Below are positions 53,514 to 63,338 of a stretch of 64,000 bases of DNA, piece after piece; position 1 is the first letter of the stretch; each line of letters begins with the position of its first letter. The DNA is from an uncultured Sphingomonas sp. (GTDB taxonomy: Bacteria; Pseudomonadota; Alphaproteobacteria; Sphingomonadales; Sphingomonadaceae): assembly GCF_913774285.1 (NCBI RefSeq), contig NZ_CAJYHX010000028.1, forward strand, positions 248,001 to 312,000. Reading direction: 5' to 3'. Made by a program: the position numbers and the translations under genes. Below the pieces are notes generated by a model. That model was not told where the DNA came from, did not search any database, and saw nothing but the letters and a program-made list of their open reading frames with translations.

Positions 53514-54493
53514 AGCCGTTCGACTATCAGCGCGCCCACGGCCTGGGCGATGCCGGCCAGCTGCTCGTCGCCGACGGTGCCAAGCCGATCGCCGGCGGCA
53601 CCAACCTGCTCGACCTGATGAAGCTGGAGGTGGAGACGCCGACCGCGCTGGTCGACGTCAACCGCCTGCCGCTCGGCGGGATCACAGCGCATGGCGAGGG
53701 GCTGCACATCGGCGCGCTCGTCTCGAACAGCGCCTGCGCCGCCGATCCGCGCATCCGTGCCGATTATCCGGTGCTCGCCCGCGCAATCCTGGCGGGCGCG
53801 ACCTTCCAGTTGCGCAACAAGGCGACGACCGGCGGCAATCTCTGCCAGCGGACGCGCTGCTATTATTTCACCGATCTCAGCCAGGCGTGCAACAAGCGCG
53901 AGCCCGGCACCGGCTGCGCGGCGATCGGCGGGTTCAACCGGATCCATGCGATCCTGGGGGCGAGCGACGCGTGCATCGCCACTTATCCGGGCGACATGGC
54001 GGTGGCGCTGTCGGCGCTCGACGCGACGGTGGAGATCCACAGCGCCAAGGGCGACAAGCGGATGGTGCCGGTGCGCGACTTCCACCGCCTGCCCGGCGCC
54101 ACGCCCGAGCGCGACAATGTCCTGGAGCCCGGCGACGTGATCACCGGCGTGGTGCTGCCGGCACCCGCAGGCGGCACGCAGCTCTATCGCAAGGTGCGTG
54201 ATCGCGCCTCCTATGCCTTCGCTCTCGTCTCGGTGGCGGCGGTGATACATCTCGAGGAGGGCAAGATCGCCAAGGCGCGGCTCGCGTTCGGCGGGCTGGC
54301 GCACAAGCCTTGGCACGATGCCCGCGTCGAGCAACTGCTCGAAGGCGAGGCGCCCTCGGATGCGCTGTTCGACCAGGCCGCCGCGCTGCTGCTCGACGAG
54401 GCCCGCGGGCAGGGCAGCAACGATTTCAAGATTCCGCTCACCCGCCGCACGCTCAAGGCCGTGCTGCGCGAAGCGACGGGAGGTACGCTGTGA
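53510..54493 (+). CDS. paoB: Aldehyde oxidoreductase FAD subunit PaoB
   Basis: The 327-residue subunit has the FAD-binding ADGAKPIAGGTNLLDLMK and LRNKATTGGNLCQRTRC, with an inserted cysteine-rich stretch (CYYFTDLSQACNKREPGTGC) that in E. coli PaoB holds an extra 4Fe-4S cluster. It is the middle electron carrier of the PaoABC complex. It overlaps paoA and paoC by four bases each. Confidence 0.9.
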   Translation: MKPFDYQRAHGLGDAGQLLVADGAKPIAGGTNLLDLMKLEVETPTALVDVNRLPLGGITAHGEGLHIGALVSNSACAADPRIRADYPVLARAILAGATFQLRNKATTGGNLCQRTRCYYFTDLSQACNKREPGTGCAAIGGFNRIHAILGASDACIATYPGDMAVALSALDATVEIHSAKGDKRMVPVRDFHRLPGATPERDNVLEPGDVITGVVLPAPAGGTQLYRKVRDRASYAFALVSVAAVIHLEEGKIAKARLAFGGLAHKPWHDARVEQLLEGEAPSDALFDQAAALLLDEARGQGSNDFKIPLTRRTLKAVLREATGGTL

Positions 54494-56697
54494 CTCGCCT
54501 GTACACGATGGACAAGCCGGACGACCGCAACCGGCTCGATGCGATGGCGCAGGGCATCATCGGCCGCCCGCTCGATCGCCCCGACGGCAGCGCCAAGACC
54601 AGCGGCGTCGCCCCCTATGCGGCCGAGTACAAGATCGCGGACTGTGCGGAAGGTGTGCTGGTCCTCGCCACGATCAGCCGCGGCGAGGTCGTGGAGATCG
54701 AATCCGATCCCGTGCTCGCCATGCCCGGCGTGCTGGCGGTGATCGCCGATCCGCGGATGATCACCCGCTCGGCGCAGGGCGGCGCGGGCAAGTCGCCGGT
54801 GCGCGAGATCCACAAGGTCGACTATTTCGGCCAGCCGGTGGCGCTGGTTGTCGCCGAGACCTTCGAGCAGGCGCGCGACGCCGCCACAAGGCTGCGCATC
54901 GCCTATCGTGCCGACGACCCCGCCAAGGTGCCGCTCGATTCGGAGGACGGCCGCGCCAGCCACGAGCCCTTCGGCGAGCCGGTGCAGCAGGGCAATCTGG
55001 ACGCCGCGATGCGCGACGCCGCCCATGCGGTCGACGTCACCTACACCACCGAAGGCCATGCCAGCGCGGCGATGGAGCCGCATGCCAGCATCGCCGAATG
55101 GGACGGCACCACGCTCACCGCCCATTCGAGCCTGCAGATGCTCAAATACAATCAGAAGGAGCTTGCCGACGCGCTCGGCATCAAGCCCGAGCAGGTACGG
55201 CTGATCTCGCCCTATGTCGGCGGCGGCTTCGGTTCGAAGCTGGGCATCAGCGCGGAGCTGACCGCGGCCGCAGTCGCGGCGATCGAGCTTGGCCGACCGG
55301 TGCGAGTGGTGATGAGCCGCCAGCAGGTGTTCCAGACCGTGATGCGTCGTTCGGAAACGCGCCAGCGCATCCGCCTCGCCGCCGATGCGGACGGGCGGCT
55401 GAACGGCTTCGGCCATGAGGCTTGGGTCTCCAACCTGCCCGGCGAGAAATTCGCCGAGCCGGTGACGCAGGCGAGCGAATTCCTCTATCGCGGCGAGCAC
55501 CGAACGCTGCGTATCGACCTCGCCCGCATTCACCGGATGACCGCCGGCTCGGTCCGCGCACCGGGCGAGGCGGTGGGCATGCAGTGCCTCGAAGCGGCGA
55601 TGGACGAACTGGCGCTGGCCAGCGGCATCGATCCCGTCGAGCTGCGGCTGCGCAACATCCCCGAGCAGCACCCGAGTGAGGGGCTGCCCTATAGCTCGCG
55701 CCGCTTCGCGGAATCGCTCAAGGTCGGTGCGGAACGCTTCGGCTGGGACGGCAGCGATCGTCGCCCGATGCAGCGCCGCGAGGGCGAATGGTGGATCGGT
55801 ACCGGCATGGCGACTGCCTGCCGCGTCCATAATCTCAACGAGGCGCAGGCCAAGGTGACGCTCGCCGCCGACGGCACCGCGGTGGTCGAAAGCGACATGA
55901 CCGATATCGGCACCGGCACCTACGCGGTGCTGGGGCAGATCGCGGGCGAAATGCTCGGCCTGCCGCCGGAGAAGGTGCTCGTCCAGCTCGGCGACACGCG
56001 CTTCCCGCCGGGCGCCGGCTCGGGCGGCAGCTGGGGCGCGGCGTCCACGGGATCGGCGGTGTTCGCCGCCTGCGAGGCGATCCGCGAGCAACTGGCGCAG
56101 CAGCTCGGCGTCGAAGAAACGGATCTGACGCTCAAGGACGGCGAGGCGATCACCGGCAATCGCCGCATCCCGTTTACCGAGCTGCTCAAAACCGATCTCA
56201 CCGAAACCGGCCATTTCAAGAATGGCGGGATCGACGAGAAGTTCGCCATCGCGATGTACGGCGCCTTCTTCGTCGAGGTCGGGGTCAATGCCTATACCGG
56301 CGAGACGCGGGTGCGGCGGATGACCGGTGCGTTCGGCCTCGGCCGTGCGCTCAACGAGAAGACCGCGACCTCGCAGTGCCTGGGCGGCATGGTTTGGGGT
56401 ATCGGCAGCGCGCTGACCGAGGAGCTCGTCTTCGACCCGCGCGACGGCCATCTCGTCAACCACGACCTCGCCGAATACCACGTGCCCGTGAATGCCGATG
56501 TGCCGGCGCTCGACGTGGTGCTGGTTGACGAGCGCGATCCCGCAGGCAGCCCGCTCCAGGCAAAGGGCGTCGGCGAGCTCGGCATCTGCGGTGCGGCGGG
56601 CGCCATCGCCAACGCCATTCACCATGCCTGCGGGGTGCGCGTACGCAGCTTCCCGATCACCCCCGACAAGCTGCTGGAGGCGCTGCCTGAGGTGTGA
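54490..56697 (+). CDS. paoC: Aldehyde oxidoreductase molybdenum-binding subunit PaoC
   Basis: The 735-residue catalytic subunit has the molybdopterin-binding PYVGGGFGSKLG and GSVRAPGEAVGMQCLE regions and the catalytic glutamate in AKGVGELGICG near residue 690. The complex oxidises aldehydes to acids. The cofactor is molybdopterin cytosine dinucleotide in this family; its insertion chaperone PaoD is not adjacent. The GTG start at 54490 lies behind GGGAGGTACGCT. Confidence 0.9.
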   Translation: MTRLYTMDKPDDRNRLDAMAQGIIGRPLDRPDGSAKTSGVAPYAAEYKIADCAEGVLVLATISRGEVVEIESDPVLAMPGVLAVIADPRMITRSAQGGAGKSPVREIHKVDYFGQPVALVVAETFEQARDAATRLRIAYRADDPAKVPLDSEDGRASHEPFGEPVQQGNLDAAMRDAAHAVDVTYTTEGHASAAMEPHASIAEWDGTTLTAHSSLQMLKYNQKELADALGIKPEQVRLISPYVGGGFGSKLGISAELTAAAVAAIELGRPVRVVMSRQQVFQTVMRRSETRQRIRLAADADGRLNGFGHEAWVSNLPGEKFAEPVTQASEFLYRGEHRTLRIDLARIHRMTAGSVRAPGEAVGMQCLEAAMDELALASGIDPVELRLRNIPEQHPSEGLPYSSRRFAESLKVGAERFGWDGSDRRPMQRREGEWWIGTGMATACRVHNLNEAQAKVTLAADGTAVVESDMTDIGTGTYAVLGQIAGEMLGLPPEKVLVQLGDTRFPPGAGSGGSWGAASTGSAVFAACEAIREQLAQQLGVEETDLTLKDGEAITGNRRIPFTELLKTDLTETGHFKNGGIDEKFAIAMYGAFFVEVGVNAYTGETRVRRMTGAFGLGRALNEKTATSQCLGGMVWGIGSALTEELVFDPRDGHLVNHDLAEYHVPVNADVPALDVVLVDERDPAGSPLQAKGVGELGICGAAGAIANAIHHACGVRVRSFPITPDKLLEALPEV

Positions 56698-56902
56698 TCA
56701 GATGCAACGCGGCGTCACTTGTGAAAAGTCAAACCTTATAACAGGTTAAGTCGAATTACCCCTATGGATGGAATTGCCAGCCGGAAGTGCTCCGGCTAGG
56801 CATCGTTTCGCGAGCGATCGCGGCCCCGCGTGCATGGGCCGCCGCTCCGTTTGCCGGCCCTCTGCCGGCGGGGGACACATCCAGTACAGGGGACCATCTG
56901 GG

Positions 56903-57640
56903 GTGCCGAACTACCCGTTGACGCGATTCCACGAGCAGGCAACGCTCACCGATGAGGAAACCGACATACTGCGCGGGCTCGGCGATCCGGAGGTTGTCTA
57001 TCGCCGCAACACTCCGATCCGCCGCGATCGCGAGCCGGTCGACGGGATTTATCTGCTGCTCGAAGGCTGGGCCAGCTCGGCGATCCGGCTGCCCGCCGGG
57101 CAGCGTCAGATCGTCAAGGTCCATATTACCGGCGACATGATGGGCACGCCGAGCATGGTGCTCGACACCGCGGCGGATACGCTGACCGCAGTGACCGAAT
57201 GTCGCGTGTCGAAGGTGCCGCTCACCCGCATGCGCGAGGTGCTGATCGCCCATCCGCGCATCGGGCCGCTGTTCTTCATGTCGGTCCAGGTCGAGCGGCT
57301 GGCGCTGATGGATATCGTCGCCGCGATGGGCAAATCGTCGGCGCGCGAGCGCATGGTGCGGTTGCTCCTCGATCTCCATGATCGCCTGGCCAGGATCGGC
57401 GGGGTGGAAGACGGCCGCTTCGACCTGCCGCTGACGCAGGAACTGCTGGGCGACGTGCTTGGGCTGACGGCGGTGCACGTCAACCGGACGATGCGGCTGC
57501 TCGAGCGCGAGGGGCTGATCGCCCGGCATGGCCAGCGCGTCGTGCTTGCCGACATCGAGGCATTGCGCAGGATCTCGCCGGTGCCGCCGCGCCGCATTCG
57601 CTTCGACCCGGTCTGGCTGCCCGGTCCCGGCGAGATGTGA
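56903..57640 (+). CDS. Crp/Fnr-family transcriptional regulator
   Basis: A 245-residue regulator with a cyclic-nucleotide-binding-like beta-barrel (about residues 20-130, with VDGIYLLLEGWASSAIRLP and RQIVKVHITGDMM) and a C-terminal helix-turn-helix (LTQELLGDVLGLTAVHVNRTMRLLEREGLI). No FNR iron-sulfur cysteine set is visible, so the signal is unclear. The GTG start at 56903 has AGGGGA upstream, whereas an earlier in-frame ATG would add an unconserved tail. Convergent with the hybrid kinase, two bases apart. Confidence 0.83.
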   Translation: MPNYPLTRFHEQATLTDEETDILRGLGDPEVVYRRNTPIRRDREPVDGIYLLLEGWASSAIRLPAGQRQIVKVHITGDMMGTPSMVLDTAADTLTAVTECRVSKVPLTRMREVLIAHPRIGPLFFMSVQVERLALMDIVAAMGKSSARERMVRLLLDLHDRLARIGGVEDGRFDLPLTQELLGDVLGLTAVHVNRTMRLLEREGLIARHGQRVVLADIEALRRISPVPPRRIRFDPVWLPGPGEM

Positions 57641-57642
57641 GC

Positions 57643-59574
57643 TCAGCCGAGCAGGGCGTCTACCGCGTCCAGCAGTTCGCGCTCGCGGAACGGCTTGCGC
57701 AGCTGGGGCACGTCGCCGGGCAGGTCCTCCGCCGCGTCGGTATAGCCGGTGAGCAGCAGAAAGGGCTGGGGGAGGCCCGCATTGCGGGCGCGGGTGATGA
57801 ACTCCCCGCCGGTCCCGCCGGGCATCATGTAATCGGTGATGACGAGGGCCGTTTCGGGCGCACCGGTAAGGGCGGCCATGCCCTGGCTCAGGGACTCCGC
57901 TTCGGCGACGAGATGGCCGTGCGCGCGCAGCACTTCGGCGGCGGCCTCGCGCACCGTGGGATCGTCGTCGACCAGCAGGATCTCGGCGGTGCGCGTCGGC
58001 CGGTCGCGGAGCGTGTCGAGCACCGGCGCGGGCGCGTCGGTCGCCGGCAGGATCAGCATTGCGCTGGTGCCCTGGCCCGGCGCGCTTTCCAGCACCAACC
58101 GCCCGGCCGATTGTTCGGCAAAGCCATGGACCATCGACAAGCCGAGTCCGGTGCCGCGATCGCCTGCCTTGGTGGTAAAGAAGGGCTCCATCGCCCGGCG
58201 CAGCGTGGCGGCATCCATGCCGCAGCCATCGTCGTGCACCGCCAGCGCCAGATAGTCTCCGCGGGCGAGCCCGCGCGCCTCGTCGCGGCGGGGCAGGCGG
58301 GTCTCGACGATGATCGTTCCGGCGGTCCGGCCGTCGGTCTTGATCGCATCGCGCGCGTTGATCACCAGGTTGAGCACCGCCAGCTCCAGCTGGTTGCGAT
58401 CGGCGCGGACGGCAGGCAGGTCGGGCGCAGTGCGGATCGTGCAGGCGATGGTGGGGCCGACCGAGCGCTGGAGCAGCTCGTACAGATCGGCCAGCAGCGC
58501 ACCGACATCGATCGCTTCGGGAGTCAGCGTCTGGCGCTTGGCATAGGCGAGCAGCCGCGCGACCAGCGTACGGGCGCGCTCGGCGCTGCTCGTCGCGCTG
58601 TCGATGTACCGGAGCGCCTTGGCATCCTCGCCGATCCGGGCGCGCAGCAGGTCGAGACCGCCGAGGATCGGCGTCAGCAGATTGTTGAGGTCGTGCGCGA
58701 CGCCGCCGGTGAGCCGTCCGAGCGCCTCCAGCCGCTGCGCCTGCAGCGTCGCGGCCTGGCGCTGGCGGAAGCGGCCAAGCTCTCGCGCGAGCGCGAAGGC
58801 GAGCGCGGCGAACAGCGCCAGCGCGACGATGCTGCCGCCGATCAGCACGAGCTGCGCCTGGCGGGTGAGCGCGGCGAAGCTGCCTCGCGGCACCGCCACT
58901 TCGACGTGCCAGCCGGCTTCGGGCACGGTCGTCACCGCCGACCGCATTGCCTCCTGCTCGACCGATCCCGACTGGGCGATCACCGCGCCGCGCTTGTCGA
59001 AGATCCGCAGCCGCCATCCGGCGGGGATTTCCTCGGCATATACCAGGTGCTGCATGGCGGTGACCGGCACCACGGCAGAGACGACATAGGGCGCGGCGCC
59101 GTGATTGAGCACGGGCGCGCGCACCGCGAACGCGGTCAGGCCGGCACCGTGGATGACGTGGCCCACCTGCGGGCGGCGGGTGCGCACGGCGCGGGCGAGG
59201 CTGACCGGATCGACCACCTTGCCCAGCTTCCCCCCGATCGGCCGAGGCAGGTCGAGCAGGCGATTGCCGTCGGAATCAGCGACGCTGAGGGCGGCCCATT
59301 CGGGATGGTCTTCCAGTAGGCGCAGACCCAGCAGCGTGAAGCGCGGGCGATTGATGCCGCCGTCGAGTGTCGGCGAACGGCTGATCATCTTCACCGCGTC
59401 CATCGTCGCGGCGATTTCGCGTCCCACCAGCCGCGCAGTCGATCGGCTGGCGAGCGCGGCCTGGCGATCCAGCGCGGCGCGCTGCTCGCGCAGGGTCACC
59501 GCGCCATAGGCCGAGCCGAGCACGACGATCGGCAGCAGACCGGTAAGACCCATCAGGATCAGCGAGCGTCGCAA
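57643..59574 (-). CDS. Hybrid sensor histidine kinase with receiver domain
   Basis: The 643-residue kinase has two membrane segments (about 5-27 and 243-263) flanking a ~215-residue periplasmic sensor. HisKA follows with the phosphorylated histidine at 294 (GGVAHDLNNLL), then HATPase (LNLVINARDAI, DDGCGMDA, GDRGTGLGLSMV). A C-terminal REC domain has LLVDDDPTVREA and the phospho-acceptor aspartate in ITDYMMPG. The start is TTG 59574 after GGGGACGG; ATG 59553 is possible but badly placed. The stimulus is unknown. It faces the Crp-like gene. Confidence 0.9.
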   Translation of the reverse strand: MRRSLILMGLTGLLPIVVLGSAYGAVTLREQRAALDRQAALASRSTARLVGREIAATMDAVKMISRSPTLDGGINRPRFTLLGLRLLEDHPEWAALSVADSDGNRLLDLPRPIGGKLGKVVDPVSLARAVRTRRPQVGHVIHGAGLTAFAVRAPVLNHGAAPYVVSAVVPVTAMQHLVYAEEIPAGWRLRIFDKRGAVIAQSGSVEQEAMRSAVTTVPEAGWHVEVAVPRGSFAALTRQAQLVLIGGSIVALALFAALAFALARELGRFRQRQAATLQAQRLEALGRLTGGVAHDLNNLLTPILGGLDLLRARIGEDAKALRYIDSATSSAERARTLVARLLAYAKRQTLTPEAIDVGALLADLYELLQRSVGPTIACTIRTAPDLPAVRADRNQLELAVLNLVINARDAIKTDGRTAGTIIVETRLPRRDEARGLARGDYLALAVHDDGCGMDAATLRRAMEPFFTTKAGDRGTGLGLSMVHGFAEQSAGRLVLESAPGQGTSAMLILPATDAPAPVLDTLRDRPTRTAEILLVDDDPTVREAAAEVLRAHGHLVAEAESLSQGMAALTGAPETALVITDYMMPGGTGGEFITRARNAGLPQPFLLLTGYTDAAEDLPGDVPQLRKPFRERELLDAVDALLG

Positions 59575-59692
59575 AGTGATCCGTCCCCGTTCTGCGGGCC
59601 GATCCTGCCCGTTCCGGATCAGGGGTGTATTTCACCGGGAAAGTCAAACCCATATCCTGGATCAATACGCAGAGCGTAACGACTCGGGAGAG

Positions 59693-62095
59693 TCACTGCG
59701 CACCCTTGGGCAGAGCATAGGCAACGATCGAATCGCCCCGCTTGGTGCCCAGCGAGCCATGGCCGCCCGCTGCGATGACAACGAACTGGCGGCCGCTCTT
59801 CGCAGACCAGTAGCTCATCGGTGTTGCCTGCCCGCCGGCCGGCAGGCGGCCGCGCCACAGCACCTTGCCGGTCGTCACGTCATAGGCGCGAAGATAGTAA
59901 TCGAGCGCCGATCCCATGAACGCCACGCCGCCCGCGGTCAGCATCGGCCCGCCGAGCGAGGGCACGCCCAGCTTGAATGGCAGCGGCACCGGGGTCTGGT
60001 CGCGCGAGGTGCCGTTGCGGTGCTGCCACACGGTCTTGCCGCTCACCAGGTCGATGCCGGCGACATAGCCCCAGGGCGGCGCCTGGCACGGCAGGCCGAG
60101 CGCGGAAAGGAAGGGATTGAGCGCCACCGCGAACGGCGCGCCGGTGTTCGGGTTGAAGCCCTTGATGTCCGAGCCGCTGAAGTCCGAGCCGCCGGCCGGA
60201 CCGCGCTGGCCGTGGGGCGCCGCATCCGATTCCTTGCGCGGCACCAGCCGATCGACGAACGCCATGTAATTGGGATGCGCGAAGGCGATCATGCGCACCG
60301 GATCGATCGCCATGCCGCCCCAGTCCATCACGCCGAAATTGCCGGGGAAGACCAATGTGCCCTGCTGCGAGGGCGGGGTGTAGGGCCCTTCGTAGCGCAG
60401 CCGCTTGAACTTGATGCGGCAGGCGAGCTGGTCGAACATGGTCGCCCCCCACATGTCGGCATCGGTGACGCGCTTCTTCTGCATCAGGCTGAGCGCGGAT
60501 TCGGGCTGGGTGGGCGAGGTGCGGTCACCAGGCGCGGCGCCCTGCGGCACCGGGATCTCGCGCACCGGCACCACCGGCTGGCCCGTGCGGCGATCGAGCA
60601 CGAACAGGTTGCCGGTCTTGGTCGACTGGATCAGCGCCGGCACCCGGCCCTTGCCGGGCAGGTTGAGGTCGACCAGCGCGGGCTGGGCAGGGACGTCCAT
60701 GTCCCACAGGTCGTGGTGGACGGTCTGGAAGGTCCAGCGGACCTTGCCGGTCGCCGCTTCGAGCGCGATCACGGAGGTGGCGAAGCGCTCGGTCTCGGGC
60801 GTGCGGCGGCCGCCCCATTGGTCGATCGCGGCCATGCCGGTGGGGATGTAGACCAGGCCCAGCGCCGGATCGGCGGCGGCGATCGTCCAGCTGTTCGGGC
60901 TGGAGGGGGTGTAGCGGCCGGTGCCGGGCGCCTTGGGGGTGGTATCGTTGGGGTTGGCGGGGTCGAACGCCCAGACCGCGCGGCCCGTGTTCACGTCATA
61001 GGCGCGCACCACGCCCGAGGGCATGAAGGTCGTCTTGTTGTCATAGACCGCGCCGCCGAACACCGCGAGATTGCCGATGATGACGGGCGGCGAGGTGATC
61101 TGCCACCAGCCGCGCTGCTGGCCGGGCAGGCCGGGCCACACATCGACCTGGCCGTTGGTGCCGAAGCCGGGGCAGGGGCGGCCGCTGGCGGCGTCAAGCG
61201 CGATCAGCCGCGCGTCGTTGGTGCCCATGATCAGCCGGTTGTCGCACATGCCGCCGGTGCCGGGCGCCGCGCCGTTGCTGTGGTAGGAGACGCCGCGACA
61301 AGTGAGATGCTGCATCTCCTGCGAGGCGCGGATCTGCGGATCGTAGCGCCAGACCTGCTTGCCGCTCTCCGCGTCGAGCGCGAAGACGATGTTGTGCGGC
61401 GAGCAGAGATAGACGAGGTTGCCGACCTTGATCGGCGTCACCTCATAGGTGAACTCGTCCGGATCGGCGCTCGTCTTGAGGTCGCCGGTGTGGAATTCCC
61501 AGGCCTTTTCCAGCTTGGCGGCGTTCGCAGGCGTGATCTGGTCGATCGGCGACCAGCGATCGCCGCGCCACGAGCGGCCATAGGCGTTCCAGTCCTCCTT
61601 GGGCGTGCCGCCGAGCACGCTCGCCGGCGCGATCCCGCGCGCGCCGGGAAGTTCGCCGGTCAGGTCGTGCGGGTTGGTGAAGGCGGTGGCGAGCAGCACG
61701 AGGGCGGCAATGCCGAGGCTGCCGACCAGCGGCCAGGCGCGCCCCGGCCAGCGCGGCGAGCCCAGCCGCCGGGTGACGAAGGGCAGCGCCAGCACGATGC
61801 CGAGCGGCACGAGGATGTCGCCGCGCGGGGCGAGCGCCCAGAAATCCCACCCGGCCTCGGCCACCGCCCAGACCATCGTCGCGACCAGCAGCACCGCATA
61901 GAGCGTCAGCGCGGTCGCGCGCCGCCGATACAGCAGCCAGGCGGTAGCGAGCAGCGCCAGCCCGGCGAGCAGATAATAGATCGATCCCCCCAGCAGCGCG
62001 AGCCACAGGCCGCCGCCGCCGATCGCCGGGCCCACCAGCGCGAGGATCGCAGCCAGCACGGTGAGCAGGCGCGAGGATCGTTGCGGGTCGGCCAT
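59693..62095 (-). CDS. gcd: Membrane-bound PQQ-dependent glucose/quinoprotein dehydrogenase
   Basis: The 800-residue protein has five membrane segments (about 8-145), then a periplasmic eight-blade PQQ propeller with WNAYGRSWRGDRWSPIDQI, TYEVTPIKVGNLVYLCSPHNIVFALDAESGKQVW, QTVHHDLWDMDVPAQPALVDL and PSLGGPMLTAGGVAFMGSALDYYLRAYD. It oxidises glucose to gluconolactone in the periplasm, sending electrons to ubiquinone. Related polyol dehydrogenases share this form, so glucose is likely, not certain. No PQQ-synthesis genes are in the window. The ATG at 62095 follows GGAGCACCCCA. Confidence 0.9.
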   Translation of the reverse strand: MADPQRSSRLLTVLAAILALVGPAIGGGGLWLALLGGSIYYLLAGLALLATAWLLYRRRATALTLYAVLLVATMVWAVAEAGWDFWALAPRGDILVPLGIVLALPFVTRRLGSPRWPGRAWPLVGSLGIAALVLLATAFTNPHDLTGELPGARGIAPASVLGGTPKEDWNAYGRSWRGDRWSPIDQITPANAAKLEKAWEFHTGDLKTSADPDEFTYEVTPIKVGNLVYLCSPHNIVFALDAESGKQVWRYDPQIRASQEMQHLTCRGVSYHSNGAAPGTGGMCDNRLIMGTNDARLIALDAASGRPCPGFGTNGQVDVWPGLPGQQRGWWQITSPPVIIGNLAVFGGAVYDNKTTFMPSGVVRAYDVNTGRAVWAFDPANPNDTTPKAPGTGRYTPSSPNSWTIAAADPALGLVYIPTGMAAIDQWGGRRTPETERFATSVIALEAATGKVRWTFQTVHHDLWDMDVPAQPALVDLNLPGKGRVPALIQSTKTGNLFVLDRRTGQPVVPVREIPVPQGAAPGDRTSPTQPESALSLMQKKRVTDADMWGATMFDQLACRIKFKRLRYEGPYTPPSQQGTLVFPGNFGVMDWGGMAIDPVRMIAFAHPNYMAFVDRLVPRKESDAAPHGQRGPAGGSDFSGSDIKGFNPNTGAPFAVALNPFLSALGLPCQAPPWGYVAGIDLVSGKTVWQHRNGTSRDQTPVPLPFKLGVPSLGGPMLTAGGVAFMGSALDYYLRAYDVTTGKVLWRGRLPAGGQATPMSYWSAKSGRQFVVIAAGGHGSLGTKRGDSIVAYALPKGAQ

Positions 62096-62339
62096 TGGGG
62101 TGCTCCGAGATCGGATCATGGGGGGAATGCCCGCCAAACGGGAGGCCGTGCCGAGGGTTCCGAGCATGTCCCGCACTAGGCAAGTTTTTCCTAGCGGCCC
62201 GCCCGGTCGGAAGGTGGCTGTTCCTATAAGAGACACTAGGGGCGTCTTGGCCCGGGTTCGTAACGGAGCAGGCATTGGCGGCATCCCCCTTGTCCGACGC
62301 GCATTCCTGCGGGCGGCCCACCGCCGGGGGCCGCGGGGC

Positions 62340-63338
62340 ATGAAGCATACCGTGATTGCGCCGCACGCCGAGCTTGCTCCCGCGCCTGCACTCGCCTGGG
62401 CGGCCGAGGTGATCGCCGCCGAACGCCGCGCGCTCCAGACCTTCGAAGCCGCATTGCCGCCGTCGCTCGCCGATGCCGTGGCGGTGATCGTCGGGCAGGC
62501 AAGCCCGCTCACCTGCCTCGGCATGGGCAAGTCCGGCCTGATTGCCGCCAAGGTCGCGGCGACCTTCTCCAGCCTCGGCACGCCTGCCTATGCGCTCAAC
62601 GCGGCAGAGGCGGCGCATGGCGATCTCGGCGCGGTGCAGGACGGCAATGTCGTGCTGCTCTTCTCGAACAGCGGCACCACCGACGAGATCCTGCGCATCC
62701 TGCCGGTGCTGAAGGGCCGGGCCTGCGTGCTGATCGGCGTGGTCGGCCGCCCCGACTCGCCGCTCGGCCGCGCGGTGGACATCCTGATTCCCGCCTGCAC
62801 CACCTGCGAGGCCGATCATATCGGCATGGCGCCCACCGCCAGTACCACGCTGCAGCTGGCGATCGGCGATGCACTGGCAGTCACCGCCAGCCGCAGCCGC
62901 GGCTTCACCCGCGCCGATTTCCTTCGCCACCATCCCGCCGGGTTGCTCGGTCGGCAGTCGCTGCCGCTGCGCACGCTGATGCGCACCGGCGACGAATTGC
63001 CGGTGGTTGGGCCCAACGCACCGGTCGCGGATCTGCTCAGCACCATGTCGCGTGGCCGGATGGGGGCTGCGTGCGTGGTGCGGGAAGACGGCAAATTACT
63101 TGGCCTGGTCGTCGACGGTGACATCCGCCGGCACTTTCAGTCTCGCCGCGACGTCTACGACACCCCCGCCAGCACGCTGATGCAGCCGCACCCGCGCGTG
63201 ATCGATGTCGCCGCCACCCTCGGCGATGCGCTGCTGCTGTTGCGCGAGCGCGAGGGCGGCTACTCGGTCCTGCCCGTGGTCGATGGTGCGGGCCTTTTGC
63301 ACGGCATGCTGCATGCCAAGGACATGTTGAATGGCTAA
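62340..63338 (+). CDS. KpsF/GutQ-type arabinose-5-phosphate isomerase
   Basis: The 332-residue enzyme has an SIS domain with TCLGMGKSGLIAAKVAATFSSLGTPA and LFSNSGTTDEILRIL, then two CBS domains from about residue 210 (LRTLMRTGDELPVVGPN and STLMQPHPRVIDVAATLGDA). It makes D-arabinose 5-phosphate, the start of KDO or related sugar synthesis. The next gene, a nucleotide-sugar cytidylyltransferase, overlaps its stop by eight bases, which suggests an envelope- or capsule-sugar operon. It is divergent from gcd. Confidence 0.9.
   Translation: MKHTVIAPHAELAPAPALAWAAEVIAAERRALQTFEAALPPSLADAVAVIVGQASPLTCLGMGKSGLIAAKVAATFSSLGTPAYALNAAEAAHGDLGAVQDGNVVLLFSNSGTTDEILRILPVLKGRACVLIGVVGRPDSPLGRAVDILIPACTTCEADHIGMAPTASTTLQLAIGDALAVTASRSRGFTRADFLRHHPAGLLGRQSLPLRTLMRTGDELPVVGPNAPVADLLSTMSRGRMGAACVVREDGKLLGLVVDGDIRRHFQSRRDVYDTPASTLMQPHPRVIDVAATLGDALLLLREREGGYSVLPVVDGAGLLHGMLHAKDMLNG

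Noticed and set aside
59576..62179. An 867-codon frame antisense to gcd
   Set aside because: Same signs of a GC-driven shadow; gcd on the other strand has clear PQQ-domain motifs.
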